Shown piece by piece: positions 38,520-49,196 of a stretch of 64,000 bases of DNA. Position 1 is the stretch's first letter; each line of letters begins with the position of its first letter. The DNA comes from Candidatus Streptomyces philanthi (GTDB lineage Bacteria > Actinomycetota > Actinomycetes > Streptomycetales > Streptomycetaceae). The position numbers and the translations under genes were made by a program. The notes beneath the pieces were generated by a model. The model saw only the letters and a list, made by a program, of their open reading frames with translations. It ran no database searches and was not told the origin of the DNA. The DNA is taken from contig CP073042.1 in NCBI GenBank assembly GCA_018114805.1, forward strand, positions 6,369,501 through 6,433,500. The letters run 5' to 3'.

Positions 38520-38743
38520 GCATGAATATGATTCCTGACGCGTCCGCCGTGTCGTGCTGGCGGAAGTCCAGTTACAGCAACGGTGAGCCCGGCGGCGAAT
38601 GCATCGAGGTCGCCGACGGCCACCCCGGTGCCGTCCCCGTGCGTGACTCGAAGGACCCACACGGTCCGGCGCTCGTCTTCGCCGCGCCAGCCTGGTCAGC
38701 GTTCGTCTCCGCCATCAAGGCCGGGGAGTTCGCCGGCGGTTGA
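38516..38743 (+). CDS. DUF397 protein
   Basis: A short protein (75 residues) with the complete DUF397 pattern: WRKSSYSNGEPGGECIEVAD, then VPVRDSKDPHGPALVFAAPA and WSAFVSAIKAGEF. DUF397 genes are the standard small partner of Scr1/WhiJ-type XRE regulators and may act as antagonists. It follows the XRE gene with an apparent ATGA overlap, so both are co-translated. Confidence 0.95.
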   Translation: MSMNMIPDASAVSCWRKSSYSNGEPGGECIEVADGHPGAVPVRDSKDPHGPALVFAAPAWSAFVSAIKAGEFAGG

Positions 38744-38939
38744 TGCCCCGGCGCCACACTTTCCTGGAAGCCGCACCTCACAGGCCCCCGTCTGGATGAC
38801 GGGGGCTTCGTCGTGCCCCCGCCCGGGCCCCCTCCGCCCCCGCCCGCCACGCACCCTGTGCCCGCTCGCCCCTCGCCCGCACAATCGAAGCGCGGGGGTA
38901 CGGCAGGGCAGCACCGGCCGGCGACGGAAGGAAACCCCA

Positions 38940-41900
38940 GTGGAGCGTGGGCCCGAGGTCGAACCCAGCAGAGTCACCCGGCGCAGGCTGATCGCCTACG
39001 CCGCCGCCACCGGCGCGGCCGTGGCGCAGGCCGCGCCCCTGTTCCCGTTCGCCCCGGCGCGCCCCGCGGCGGCGCACGCACCAGGGGCAGCGGCCGCCGG
39101 CCAGGCGGCCACCGCCGCCGCGCGGGCAGCCACCCTGGAGGAGCGGGCCCTGGCCCTCACCCCGCCCGCGTTCCTGCTGGAGACCGCCGTGCCCGAGGCG
39201 ATCACCGCCGGGCCGGGCGGCGCGCTGGCCATCGACGCCACGCACGGTTCCGTGTGCGGACGGCACGCGCTCCGCTGGGACCACGGGCCGCGCACCCACC
39301 TCACCGTCACCGCCGAGCTGGCCTGGGCCCCCGACCCGTACCGCACCCACCCGCTCGCCGACCAGGCGTGGCAGGGGACCGTGGACACCTTCGCGGTATG
39401 GGTCCACAACGAGCGGGCCATCGACGACGTGGTCCGCTTCGAGTTCGGGCGCGGGGAGCGGGTGGACTGCTGGTTCGACTTCCGGTTGGACTTCACCGGG
39501 TGGCGCACCGCCTGGGTGCGGTACGCGTACGACATGCACGGCCGGCCGCGCACCGACATGGGCAACTGTCGGATCACCGCGCCGCGCCGGCACGCTCTGG
39601 CTCGATCAGCTCCTGCTCAACGTCGCGCTGCTGCCCGACGCGCCCTGCCGCGACGCGCAGGTGGACCACGTCGGCATCGAGGGAGACGGCTGGGACCAGC
39701 AGCACTGGCAGGCGCTCTACCTCTTCGACCGACTGCTGACCCGCCGACCCGTCCCGGCGCCCACCCCCACACCGGCCGAGCGCGCGGGACTGCGTACCGT
39801 CGTACGCCGCTACCACGACGACTACCTGGCTGGCGGGCCACCCGTCACCGACGCGTACGTCGATCAACTTGCCAGCAAGACAGAAGAGTTGACGCGAGAC
39901 CGGGCCGTCTTCTCCTTCCAGATGCAGATCTACCCGCCCGAGATCGCCGCCGACCTGACCGCCTTCGTCGGGGCCGCCGACCTGAAGGAGGTGACCGGGT
40001 TGCTCCGTACCATCGCCCAGGCGTACGACGCGGCGGGCCCCGGCACACCGCGGGCTGACACACTCGGCGACCTGTACCTGACCATCGTGCGGCGACTCCG
40101 CGCGTTGGGTTGGACGTACGGGAGTTGCCAGGGGACCATCCACCACCTCGGCTTCGCCATAGTGAGTTACTACGACTCGGTCGTGCTGATGCGCGAGGCG
40201 TTGCGCGAGGCGGGGTTGCTCGCGGCCGTCCGGGCCGACCTGACGTGGCTGGTCGGGTTCGGGCGGCTGCGGCGCGGCTTCGACTTTCGTAACGGGCACG
40301 GCTCCACGGTGGACATCCTCAACACCAACGTGCGGGGCATGTTCGCCGTCGCCCTGCTCCAGGACGGGGAGGCCCGTCAGGTGGGCCACCTGCGCGCACT
40401 CAGTGACTGGTTGAGTCGCTACCTGCTGCCCACCGACGGCATCCAGGACGGGCTCAAGGTCGACGGCACCACCTTCCACCACGTCGGCTGCTACCCCGAC
40501 TACGCGCGCGACGGGTTTTCGGGTGTCGCGCCCATCGTCTACCTGTTCAGCCGAGGCCCGTTCCGCGTCACCACGCGGGCCCACGCCGCCCTGCGCCGCG
40601 CCGCGCTGACGCTGCGGATCATGGCCAACGCCCTGCACTGGCCGATCCCGCTGAGCGGTCGCAAGCCCGAGGGCACCACCGGCCTGTCCGTCACCCCGTA
40701 CCAGTGGCTGGCCATCGCCGGCACCCCGGGCGGGCGGCCGTCCACGCCGAGGTCGGCGCGGCCTTCCTGCGGCTGCTGCCCGCGCGGCCCACCGACGCCC
40801 AGCGCGAGGTCGCGGAGCGGCTGCGGGCTGCCGGGGTGCGCGCGGAGGACCGCCGGCGGGAGCCTGGGCGTACAACTACGCGGCGCTGGCCATCCAGCGG
40901 CGCGACGCCTGGCAGGTCGTGGTGCGCGGGCACAACCGCTACCTGTGGTCGACCGAGGTGTACGAGGGCGCCAACTGATACGGCCGCTACAACACCTACG
41001 GCCACATCCACGTCCTGCACCGGGGCGACCCCGTCACCAACCGCGACAGCGGCTTCCGGCGGGAGGGTTACGACTGGAACCGCCGCCCCGGCACCACCAC
41101 CGCGCACAAGCCGTGGGACGCGTTGAAGGCCGATCTGACCGGCGCCATCGAGGAGATGCTGTTCAGCGAGGAGGCGTTCGCGGGCGGGCACACGATCGAC
41201 GGGCGCGACGGCATGTCGCGAGCACCCCAAGCACGACGAGAGCCACCACGCCCGTGTCTCCGTCTTCCTCTTCGACAACCGGGTCATCGCCCTCAGCACC
41301 GGCATCGGCAACGACGACCACCACCACGAGACCGAGACCACCCTCTTCCAGACCCACCTGGCCCGCACCGGCGACCCCACCCACCTCGGCGACGCCGAGC
41401 CGATCACCGCCTTCCCCTACCACCACCCCGACGGCGTCCTCGCCGCCGACACCTGGCTCCTGGACGACAAGGGCCTCGGCTACTACGTGCCGGCCGGGCA
41501 GCGCCTTGCACTGACCCGCTCCACCCAGCACTCACCCCGCCACGGCAACGGGGGCCCACCAGCGGCGACTTCGCCACCGCCTGGCTCCGGCACGGCCGCG
41601 CCCCGCGCGCTACTCCTACGCCATGGTCATCGGGGCGACGCCGGCGACCATGGCCGCCTTCAACCGCCAGATGGCCGACCCGGCGACGGCCCCGTACACC
41701 GTGCACCACGCCGACGACGACGCGTACACCGTCACCGACTGCGCCACCGGCCTCACCGGCTACGCCGGCCTCCCAACCCACCGACGGGTTGGACGCGGGC
41801 GGCGGCCCGGTGCGCGGCGTGGACACCCCCGCGTTGCTGCTGTGCCGCCCGGAGGGGGACGGCGCGCTCGCCCTGTCGGTGTGCGATCCCGACCTGCGGC

Positions 41901-42142
41901 TGTACGAGGGCCGGGACGCAGTCCAGTACGAGGGAGAGCGCTACGTCGGCCACTGGAGCCCCTTTTCCCGCCCGTGGCTCACCCACCCGAGCCGGCCCCA
42001 CACCCTGCGGGTGCGGCTGCGCGGCCGGTGGCGCCTGGCGCCGGGGGCAGGGTGCCGGGCGACGGCTGCGGCGGACGGCACCGTGCTGAGCGTGCGCACC
42101 GTGCACGGTCGGCCGGTGCAGGTGCGGTTGGAGCGCGCCTGA
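38940..42142 (+). CDS. Secreted polysaccharide lyase family 8, chondroitinase-ABC-like, many frameshifts
   Basis: A reconstructed protein of about 1065 residues with a twin-arginine type signal (VTRRRLIAYAAATGAAVAQ). After a sugar-binding beta-sandwich (ADQAWQGTVDTFAVWVHNER), the alpha/alpha toroid has the catalytic region DGTTFHHVGCYPDYARDGF, matching the HEGNYPGY His/Tyr of chondroitin-sulfate ABC lyase. RGHNRYLWSTEVYEGAN follows, then a TGA at 40976-40978 (Trp expected), then YGRYNTYGHIHVL. Frames change near 39585, 40730, 40850, 41215, 41553, 41610 and 41775. It would cleave uronate-containing polysaccharides outside the cell. The GTG at 38940 follows AAGGAAACCCCA. It may be a true pseudogene. 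Confidence 0.75.
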
Positions 42143-42215
42143 GCCGGGGCCGACCAGGCCCACCCGACACCTACCACCGGCCGACACCGACCGCCGCACC
42201 TGCCGCCCGCCAGGG

Positions 42216-42934
42216 CTACCCGCCACCCACCTCCACCAACCCGCTTCGTATGCGGTGATCACCGCCTGGGCGCGGTCGCGGACGTTCAGTTTGCCGAAGA
42301 CGCTGGTGATGTGGTTCTTCACGGTCGAGACGCTGATGCCGAGGGTCGTCGCCAACTCGGTGTTGTCCAGGCCCAGCGCCATCAGGCGCCACACCTCAAG
42401 CTCGCGCGGCGTGAGGTCGGCCGTGGTCGTGGCCGGGGGCTGGGGGCGGTACGGGGCCCGGACGTAGGTGGAGATCAGGCGGGAGAGCAGCCGGGGCGCG
42501 ACCGCCGCCTCGCCGGCGTGCACCACCCGCACGGCGGTGACCAGCTCCTCCGGCGAGATGTCCTTGGGCAGGAACCTGTACGCGCCGGCGCGCAGCGCGG
42601 CCACCACGTACTCGTCCATGTCGAAGGTGCTCAGGGCCAGCACCCGGCACGCCGGGAGTTCGCGCGTGAGTCGCTCGGTTGCGGCGACGCCGTCCAGCAC
42701 CGGCATGCGGATGTCCATGACGACGACGTCGGGCCGTAGCTGGTGGGCCAGGGCCACCGCCTGGGCGCCGTCACCCGCCTCACCCACCACGTCGAAGGCC
42801 GGGTCGGGGGCGAGGATCAGCGCGAGGCCGCGCCGTACCAGCGGTTGGTCGTCGGTGATCAGCACCCTGATCACCGGCTCGGGCGCGTCAGCAGCCACCG
42901 TGTCCCTCTCGTTCACCGTGTCCCTCGCGTTCAT
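42216..42934 (-). CDS. NarL/FixJ-type response regulator
   Basis: About 239 residues. The receiver domain is complete: DDQPLVRRGLALIL at the start, phospho-acceptor Asp in VVVMDIRMPVLDG, and the switch Thr/Ser and Lys in ALSTFDMDEYV and FLPKDISPEE. A LuxR-type helix-turn-helix closes it: LTPRELEVWRLMALGLDNTE then ISVSTVKNHITSVFGKLNVR. A one-base change near the C-terminus makes the natural tail EAGLVEVGGG ending at 42216. The ATG at 42934 overlaps the kinase stop as ATGA. It follows the kinase gene, forming a two-component system. Confidence 0.9.
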
Positions 42935-44106
42935 CGCCGTACCCCCTCGTGCGCCGTCAGCGGCAGCCGGGCCCAGACCCGGAACCCCCCCGTCGCGGGG
43001 TGGTCTCCAGCGTTCCGCCGTGCAGCACCACCCGCTCCCGCATCCCGACCAGGCCGTAGCCGGAGCCCGACGCGTCACCCGCGTCCGCCCCCTCGCCGTC
43101 GTCCGTCACCTCGACCGCGACCGCGTCCCGGTCGTACGTCAACCGCACGGTCGCCCGCGCCTGGCCCGCGTACTTGCGCGCGTTCGTCAGCGCCTCCTGC
43201 ACGATGCGGAAGACGGTCAGGCCCACGCTCGGCGGCAGCGGGCGCTCGTCGCCGCGCGTGTCGAGCACGGCCGGCAGCCCGGCCCGGCACGAGTCGTCCA
43301 CGATGCGCCCCAGGTCGCCCACGCCCGGTTGCGGGGACGTCGGCTCCTCCTCCACCTCGTCCCCGGCCCGCAGCACGTCCAGGAGCTGTCGCATCTCGTG
43401 CAGCGCCATCCGCCCCGAGCCCTCCAGGGTGACCAGCGTCTCCCGGGCCACCTCCGGGTCGCGGCCGAGGTTGGCCCGGGCGCCGCCGGCCATGAGCTGC
43501 ATGGTGGTGATGTGGTGCGCCACGATGTCGTGCAGCTCGCGGGCGATGCGCCGGCGCTCGTCGGCCACCGCCCGGTCGGCCAGCATCTGCCGCTTGGCGG
43601 CCTGTTCCCGGTGCCAGTGCTTCAGCACGGCCGCGCTGATCACCACCAGCACGCCGGACGCCGCGTTGGACAGCGTGTCCAGCAGCGTGGGGAGCGGCCA
43701 AGTGTGCCGCGTCACCAGCGTCAGCGCCACCGTGACGGGCGCGGCGACCGCCGTCACGGCCGGGCGCTGCGAGCGCGCCACGGTGAAGAGCGCGACCGCC
43801 GTCGTGGCGTTGAAGTGCTGCGGCACCGACACGGACAGGTTCAGGGCCAGGCCGAACAGCAGCATGACCGCCAGCGTGAGCAGCGGCGCGCGGCGCCGCA
43901 CGAGCAGCGGGACCGCGGAGGCCACCATCAGCAGGCAGCCGGTCACCCGGGACGTACCCCTGCTCGCTCTGGATGACGATGGTGAAGCCGACGAGGTCGA
44001 GCACCCCGGCCGCGACGGCGACCAGCGCGTCGTTGCGTGTCCAGGGCGGGCCCTCGCGGCCCGGTGGTGCCGCCGGGGTGCCCGAGCCGCGGCGTGGTGT
44101 CGACAT
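42931..44106 (-). CDS. Sensor histidine kinase, HisKA_3 type
   Basis: About 390 residues with four to five N-terminal membrane helices (DALVAVAAGVLDLVGFTIVI, then LLTLAVMLLFGLALNLSVSV, then VLVVISAAVLKHW). The kinase core has the H-box RRIARELHDIVAHHITTMQL, N-box RIVQEALTNARKYAG and G-box SGSGYGLVGMRERV. The ATG at 44106 follows GGAGGGAAGAACGAC. Frames change near 43960 and in a C7 run at 42985-42991; correction gives the tail RVWARLPLTAHEGVRR. It pairs with the downstream response regulator. No extracellular sensor domain is seen, so the signal may be in the membrane. The divergent MMPL transporter, 275 bp away, may be its target. Confidence 0.88.
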
Positions 44107-44380
44107 GTCGTTCTTCCCTCCGAAGGGCCCTGCCGACCGCTTTCGGTTCGCCACGGCTGTGCTGTGCGCTCCATTTTCGCACCGGGCCCGGGTCCGCCGG
44201 CCGGCCGCCGAGCTGACCTCGTCCTGGGACCAGGGTCCTGGACGCCGACGCCGGTCGGCCCGCGCTCCCAGGCCGTTTCTCGTTCCCCGCTCGGACGATG
44301 TGGCCGCCGACCACTGATGAGCTGGATACGGCCGGGAGAACTCGGCGCTCCGCCCACCATCGCCATCATCGGAGAACAAC

Positions 44381-46737
44381 GTGATCCGGGCCCTGACCGG
44401 GTTCTCCACCCGCAATCCGTGGAAGGTCATCGCCCTGTGGGCCGTGGTCGGCATCTTCCTCACCCTGCTCAGCCAGGCGCTGATCTACCGCGTGACCCAG
44501 TCGCAGAGCGGCGACTTCCTCCCGGCGAAGTACGACTCGGCGGCGGCGCTCAAGGTCGCCGAGGAGCGGTTCGGCGTCAAGCCCGACGCCAACGCGGTGA
44601 CGGTGCTCGTCGCCCGCGCCGACGGCAAGCCGCTGACCGGGGCCGACGAGCGGCGCGTCACCGCCGTCGCCCAGCAGCTCGGCGACAAGCGCGTCGAGAT
44701 GCCGGAGCCGGAGGACGACACGCCCAGCTTCATGGTCGAGGACTACAGCCAGACGCCCAAGGTGGCCTCGGCCATGGTCGCGCCCGACCGGGCCTTCCAA
44801 CTGCTGACCGCGCAACTGACCGGCAACTCCACCGACCCGGGCATGCAGGACCTCTACCGCGCGTTCCGGGACGACGCCAAGGAGGAGTTCGCCGAGGTCG
44901 GTATGCGCACCGGCTTCACCGGCGGCCTCGCCGACCTCGTCGACACCGGCGAGGAGGAGGAGACCACCGAGAAGATCGTCGGCGCGGTCATGATGGGCCT
45001 GATCGTTCTCATCAACGTGCTCGTCTTCCGCAGCGTCCTGGCCGCCTTCGTCCCCCTGCCCCTGCTCGCGGTCGTCATCGTCGGCGGCGCGGCGGCGGGC
45101 GCGGTCGTCGGCGCGGCGATGCTCACCGGCATCAAGCTCGACGCCTCGACGCCCAGCATGATCAGCGTCGTGCTGATCGGCATCGGCTATCGACTACTTC
45201 CTGTTCCTGCTGTTCCGCTTCCGCGAACAGTTGCGCGCCCACCCCGACCTGCCGGCCCGCGCCGTGGCCGGCGACGTCAGCGCCCGCGTCGGCACCGCGA
45301 TCAACTCGGTGGCCCTGACCATCGTGGCCGCCTTCGCGACGCTGGCTGTCGCCAGCTTCGGGCAGTTCCGGGTGCTCGGCCCGTCCATCGCCGTCGCGGT
45401 CCTGGTCATGCTGCTGGCCAGCCTCACACTGATGCCCGCGCTGCTCGCCGTCACCGGGCGCAAGATGTTCTGGCCTTCTCGCGCCCTCAAGCGCGCGCCC
45501 CGGGCGGGTCTGGCCGGGCGCGTCGGTGACCTCGTCGCCCGCCGCCCGCTGGCCCTCGTGCTGGCCAGCGTGGCGCTGCTCGGCGCGCTGACCATCTGGA
45601 TGGACTTCGACACCAGCGGCGGCAACCAGGACACCCCGGCCGCCGCCACCGCCAAGGAGGTCTCCCGCGCGCTGCCGGCCGGCGTGTCCGACCCGACCAC
45701 GGTGTACGTCGCCGCGCCCGAGGGACAGCGCCTGACGGCCGAGCGGATCGCCGCGCTGCCCCGGGCCCTGGCCAAGGTCAAGGGCGTCGGCCAGGTCGGC
45801 AAGACCGAGCTGAACCCGGAACGCGACGCCGCCCGCTTCGACCTGTACCTCACCGTCGAGACCCAGAGCCAGGCCGCCCGCGACCTGGTGTCGGGGGGTG
45901 CGCGACGCCGTGGCCCAGCACGCGCCGGCCGGCCTCAAGGCCCATGTCGGCGGCACGGCGGCGATCTTCGCGGACGTCTCCACCGCCGTGGACAAGGACC
46001 TGAAGATCGTCTTCCCGGTCGCCGCCGTGCTGATCTCGCTGATCCTGCTCATGCTGCTGCGCAGCCTGCTCGCGCCGGCCATGCTGATGATCGCCGTCGG
46101 GCTCGGCTTCGCCGCCACCCTCGGCGCCTCCACCCTCTTCTTCCAGCACGTGCTCGACAAGCCGGGTGTGAACTTCGTGCTGCCGCTGGTGCTGTTCCTG
46201 TTCGTGGTCGCGCTCGGCACCGACTACAACATCCTCATGAGCGACCGCATCCGGGAGGAGATGGACCGCCCGGGCCCGGCCCGCGCCGTGCGGCACACCG
46301 CGCCCGCCATCGCTACCGCCCGCGTCGTGCTCGCCGCGTCCTTCGGCAGCCTCGTCGTCAACGCGGTGCCCTCGACGCAGCAGATCGGCTTCGCCACCGC
46401 GCTCGGCATCATGCTCTCGGCGTTCGTGCTGTCCATCGTGCTCGTGCCGGCGCTGGCCGCGCTGCTCGGCCGCAGCACCTGGTGGCCGATCCGCCCGGGC
46501 CGCGGCCAGAAGAACCAGCACGCCGCGGCGCCCGCGGGCGAGTCGTACGCGGAGAAGTCGTACGCGGGCCAGCCCTACCCGGGCCAGCCGTACGGCGACC
46601 ATTCGTACGCCGGCCAGTCGTACGGCGAGCAGCCGTACCCGGGCCAGCCGTACCAGGGCCAGTCGTACGCGGGTGAGCCCTATCCGGGTCAGCCGCGCGC
46701 CCACCCGCCGTACTACGACGACCTGAACGCGCGCTGA
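44381..46737 (+). CDS. MMPL family transporter (RND superfamily)
   Basis: About 785 residues with the two-fold RND/MMPL layout: a membrane helix (WKVIALWAVVGIFLTLLSQA), a large periplasmic-type loop, five helices (IVGAVMMGLIVLINVLVF, then VVGAAMLTGIKLDASTPSM), a second loop and the last five helices (FVLPLVLFLFVVALGTDYN). The GTDYN/ GIGIDYF Asp-Tyr motifs are the proton-relay sites. Frames change near 45190 and 45895. It moves lipids or hydrophobic compounds to the cell surface or exports drugs. The C-terminal tail is a pentapeptide repeat. The GTG at 44381 follows GGAGAACAAC. Confidence 0.9.
46543..46692 (+). repeat. Ten 15-bp units encoding [SP]Y-x-G-[QE] pentapeptides
   Basis: In the C-terminal tail of the MMPL protein, SYAEK-SYAGQ-PYPGQ-PYGDH and six more pentapeptides follow each other without break. 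The unit codes a flexible Tyr/Gln/Gly/Pro tail in the cytoplasm. Confidence 0.9.
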
Positions 46738-46798
46738 CACGCGTCAGGTACCCGCCGGGGCGGTCGACACCGTCGGCGAACCCCGGGCCGGAGAAGGT

Positions 46799-46842
46799 GA
46801 CGTCGGTCTCCGTGGCCGCGACGGGCCACGGAGACCGACGTC
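46799..46842. terminator. 19-bp stem terminator after the MMPL gene
   Basis: GACGTCGGTCTCCGTGGCC pairs perfectly with its complement around a 6-base loop. It is 62 bp after the MMPL stop and 62 bp before the EamA start. Confidence 0.85.
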
Positions 46843-46903
46843 GTGTGCGGAGCGGGCGTTGGCCTCGGCGGGTCGGGGCGGCGGCATCGGGCACACGGAG
46901 CGG

Positions 46904-47752
46904 ATGGGTGCTCTTCTCGCGTTGGCTTCCGCGGTCGCTTACGGCTTCGTCGACTTCGCCGGCGGACTGCTGTCCCGCCGGGTCCACTTCGCCGTGGTCA
47001 CCTTCCTCGGACAGGTCGGAGGTCTGCTGCTCGCGCTCGCGGCCGCTCTGCTGTTACCGGCCGAAGCGGTCGGATCAGCCGACCTGGCGTGGGGGGCGCT
47101 CTCCGGCGTGGGCAGCGCCACAGCCATGCACTTCCTCAACCGAGGTCTGAGCCGCGGCGCGATGAGCGTGGTGATCCCCGTGAGCGCCGTCACCGGGGTG
47201 GCCCTGTCCGTGGTGTGCGGGGTGTGTTTCCTGGGGGACCGCCCCACCCCGCTGGCCTGGCTGGGCATCTGCGTCACCGCGCCCGCCCTGTGGCTCGTCT
47301 CCACCGGCGGCACCGATCGCGGCGACGACGGAAGAACCGGGTCGGGGTCGGTGACGACAGACGGCCTGGTCGCCAGCCTGGGGGTAGCCGTGCAGTACGT
47401 CGCCCTCGCCCAGGCGGCTCCGGCGAGCGGCCTCTGGCCCGTGGCCGTCGGCCGCCTGGCCGCAGTGCTGTTCCTGCTGCCGGCCACCTGGCGACACACG
47501 TCCGAGTTCGGGAAGTCCGCGAGGTCGTCAGCCTTGGCCGTCCTGATCGGCGCGGGAGCCGCCCTCGGCCTCGTCCTCTACCTCTGGGCCACCCACCTGC
47601 AGATGTTGGCCATCCCCGTCGTCCTGGCCTCCTTCTACCCGGCCGTCCCGACAGTCCTTGGCCTCACGGTCCTGCGCGAGAAGGTCGCCCGCGCACAGGC
47701 GGCGGGCCTGGTGGGTTCAGCCGCCGCGGTGGTCCTGCTCAGTCTGGGGTGA
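46904..47752 (+). CDS. EamA/DMT family transporter
   Basis: An intact protein of 282 residues with ten hydrophobic helices in two EamA repeats (LALASAVAYGFVDFAGGLLS at the start, GLVASLGVAVQYVALAQAAP in the middle). The SVVIPVSAVTGVALSVVCGV and VVLASFYPAVPTVLGLTVLR stretches match drug/metabolite exporters. The ATG at 46904 follows GGAGCGG. It probably exports small metabolites; the substrate is unknown. It stands alone between strong terminators. Confidence 0.9.
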   Translation: MGALLALASAVAYGFVDFAGGLLSRRVHFAVVTFLGQVGGLLLALAAALLLPAEAVGSADLAWGALSGVGSATAMHFLNRGLSRGAMSVVIPVSAVTGVALSVVCGVCFLGDRPTPLAWLGICVTAPALWLVSTGGTDRGDDGRTGSGSVTTDGLVASLGVAVQYVALAQAAPASGLWPVAVGRLAAVLFLLPATWRHTSEFGKSARSSALAVLIGAGAALGLVLYLWATHLQMLAIPVVLASFYPAVPTVLGLTVLREKVARAQAAGLVGSAAAVVLLSLG

Positions 47753-47814
47753 ACGTCGTGCTCCGCCCGTGTGGGCCTGACCGGAGTCGGGAGCGGGCAG
47801 CGGGGGAACGCGAC

Positions 47815-47843
47815 GGCGCCACGGGCGGGCGGCCCGTGGCGCC
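47815..47843. terminator. 12-bp stem hairpin, first of two
   Basis: GGCGCCACGGGC pairs perfectly with its complement around a 5-base loop in the gap between the convergent EamA and acyltransferase genes. Confidence 0.8.
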
Positions 47844-47850
47844 ATCGCGA

Positions 47851-47890
47851 CCTCGCGGGGCGGTGCTCGGCCTCGTGCCGCCCCGCGAGG
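47851..47890. terminator. 13-bp stem hairpin, second of two
   Basis: CCTCGCGGGGCGG pairs perfectly with its complement around a 14-base loop. Together with the first hairpin it should stop transcription from both converging genes. Confidence 0.8.
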
Positions 47891-47967
47891 CGCTCACACC
47901 CGTTCGCGCACCGGTCGCTCCGCCGCCACCAAGGACTCCGGGCCGGCGCCCGGGCCGGCGCCGGTGG

Positions 47968-49097
47968 TCACCGCCCGGTCCGCGGTCGTGGTGCCGAGTA
48001 GCGCCGCATGTCGTCTATGCCCCGGCGCATCGCCCCGCGCAGCCAGGTGCCGAGCGGGCGCTCGACGAAGCGGTGCAGCGCGTACGCGGCCAGCAGCATC
48101 ACCAGGACCACCATGAGCACTATGTAGGTAGGGTGCCGGCAGCAGTCCGCGCAACCAGTGGATCATCGTGAGGCCGATGTACATGTGCACCAGGTACAGC
48201 GGGTACGTGAGTGCCCCGGCCGTGGCCAGCTACCGCCAGCGCACCCGGTCGAAGGCGCCGAGCGCGATCAGCGCCATAGCGCCGAAGGCGAGCACCACGA
48301 TCAGGTGCGCGGGCCAGTGCGCGATGGGCTGCTCGGGGGCGGCCAGGTTGTCGGTGATCCGCTTGCCGAGGTGGTGGTGGGCCAGCAGCAGGCGAGAACA
48401 GCACGATACCCCACAGCAGCGCCGTGGGCCGGAACCGGTGCATCAGGTAGAAGGCGATGCCCGCCACGAAGTACGGCGAGTACAGCGGCATCGCCCACAT
48501 GTCGAGCAGCGTATTGTCCGCCGTCGGCGCGATCACCGCCGCCGCCCAGATGCCGCAGAACATCACGCACTTGCGGTAGGTGACCCCGGTGGCGACCACC
48601 ACCGCGAACAGCACGTAGAACTTCAGCTCGATGAACAGCGTCCAGTACACGCCGTCCACGTCCGAGACTCCGAGGCCCTCCTGGAGCATGGTCAGGTTGG
48701 TCACCACCTTGCCCCAGCCCGCCACGCTGCGCACCTACGGTCAGACCGTGACGACGGCCGCGGTCAACAGTACCGCCACCCAGTACGCGGGGTAGATCCG
48801 CGAGACCCGGGAGACCACGAAGTCACCCAGCGAGCGCCCCCAGGTGCTCATGCAGATCACGAAGCCGCTGATCAGGAAGAAGACCTCGACGCCGAGCCAG
48901 CCGTAGCGCGCGTAGCCGTGCAGCGAGGGGAAGACCGCGCGCGGGTTGTTCTCCCAGCCGCCGTAGAGGGCGACGTAGTGGAAGAGCACCACCATGAGAG
49001 CCGCGACGAGCCGAAGCCCGTCGAGGACGTAGAGTCTGGGCGCCGACCGCTTGTGGTGGGTCGCCCCATCGACACCGCCTCGGTCGGCGTGGCGCAT
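47968..49097 (-). CDS. Acyltransferase_3 family membrane protein, three internal stops
   Basis: A multi-helix O-acyltransferase of the OafA/YrhL type, about 375 residues. It begins with LYVLDGLRLVAALMVVLFHY, whose His is the active-site residue; WLGVEVFFLISGFVIC is the classic second motif, and ALTYPLYLVHMYIGL gives the C-terminal His motif. Stops interrupt it at 48741-48743 (TGA), 48735-48737 (TAG) and 48230-48232 (TAG), each consistent with a lost Trp. Frames also change near 48395 and 48130. The ATG at 49097 follows GAGGAGGGGAAGACGAT. It transfers acyl groups to surface sugars or secondary metabolites. Confidence 0.75.
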
Positions 49098-49196
49098 ATC
49101 GTCTTCCCCTCCTCGAAGCCCGGTCCGCTGAACGCGGAATCCATTCCGGGCATGCTGACATGCCAGGCCCCTGGTCCGCCGCAGCCGGTCCGGAAG

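Larger units (their letters stand above)
34540..38750. other. Lower-GC accessory island with regulators and a peptide gene
   Basis: From about 34.5 to 38.75 kb the sequence is visibly less GC-rich, uses codons such as TTA, ATT, CTT and TCA more often, and its reading frames are almost all intact, unlike the flanks. It holds Scr1/WhiJ-type regulators, DUF6879 and DUF397 partners, a small peptide gene and an arginase-like protein. I see no integrase, tRNA or flanking direct repeats, so its mode of arrival is unknown. Confidence 0.65.

Noticed and set aside
34540..38750. Prophage or integrative element
   Set aside because: No integrase, tRNA, structural or replication genes and no flanking repeats are visible.
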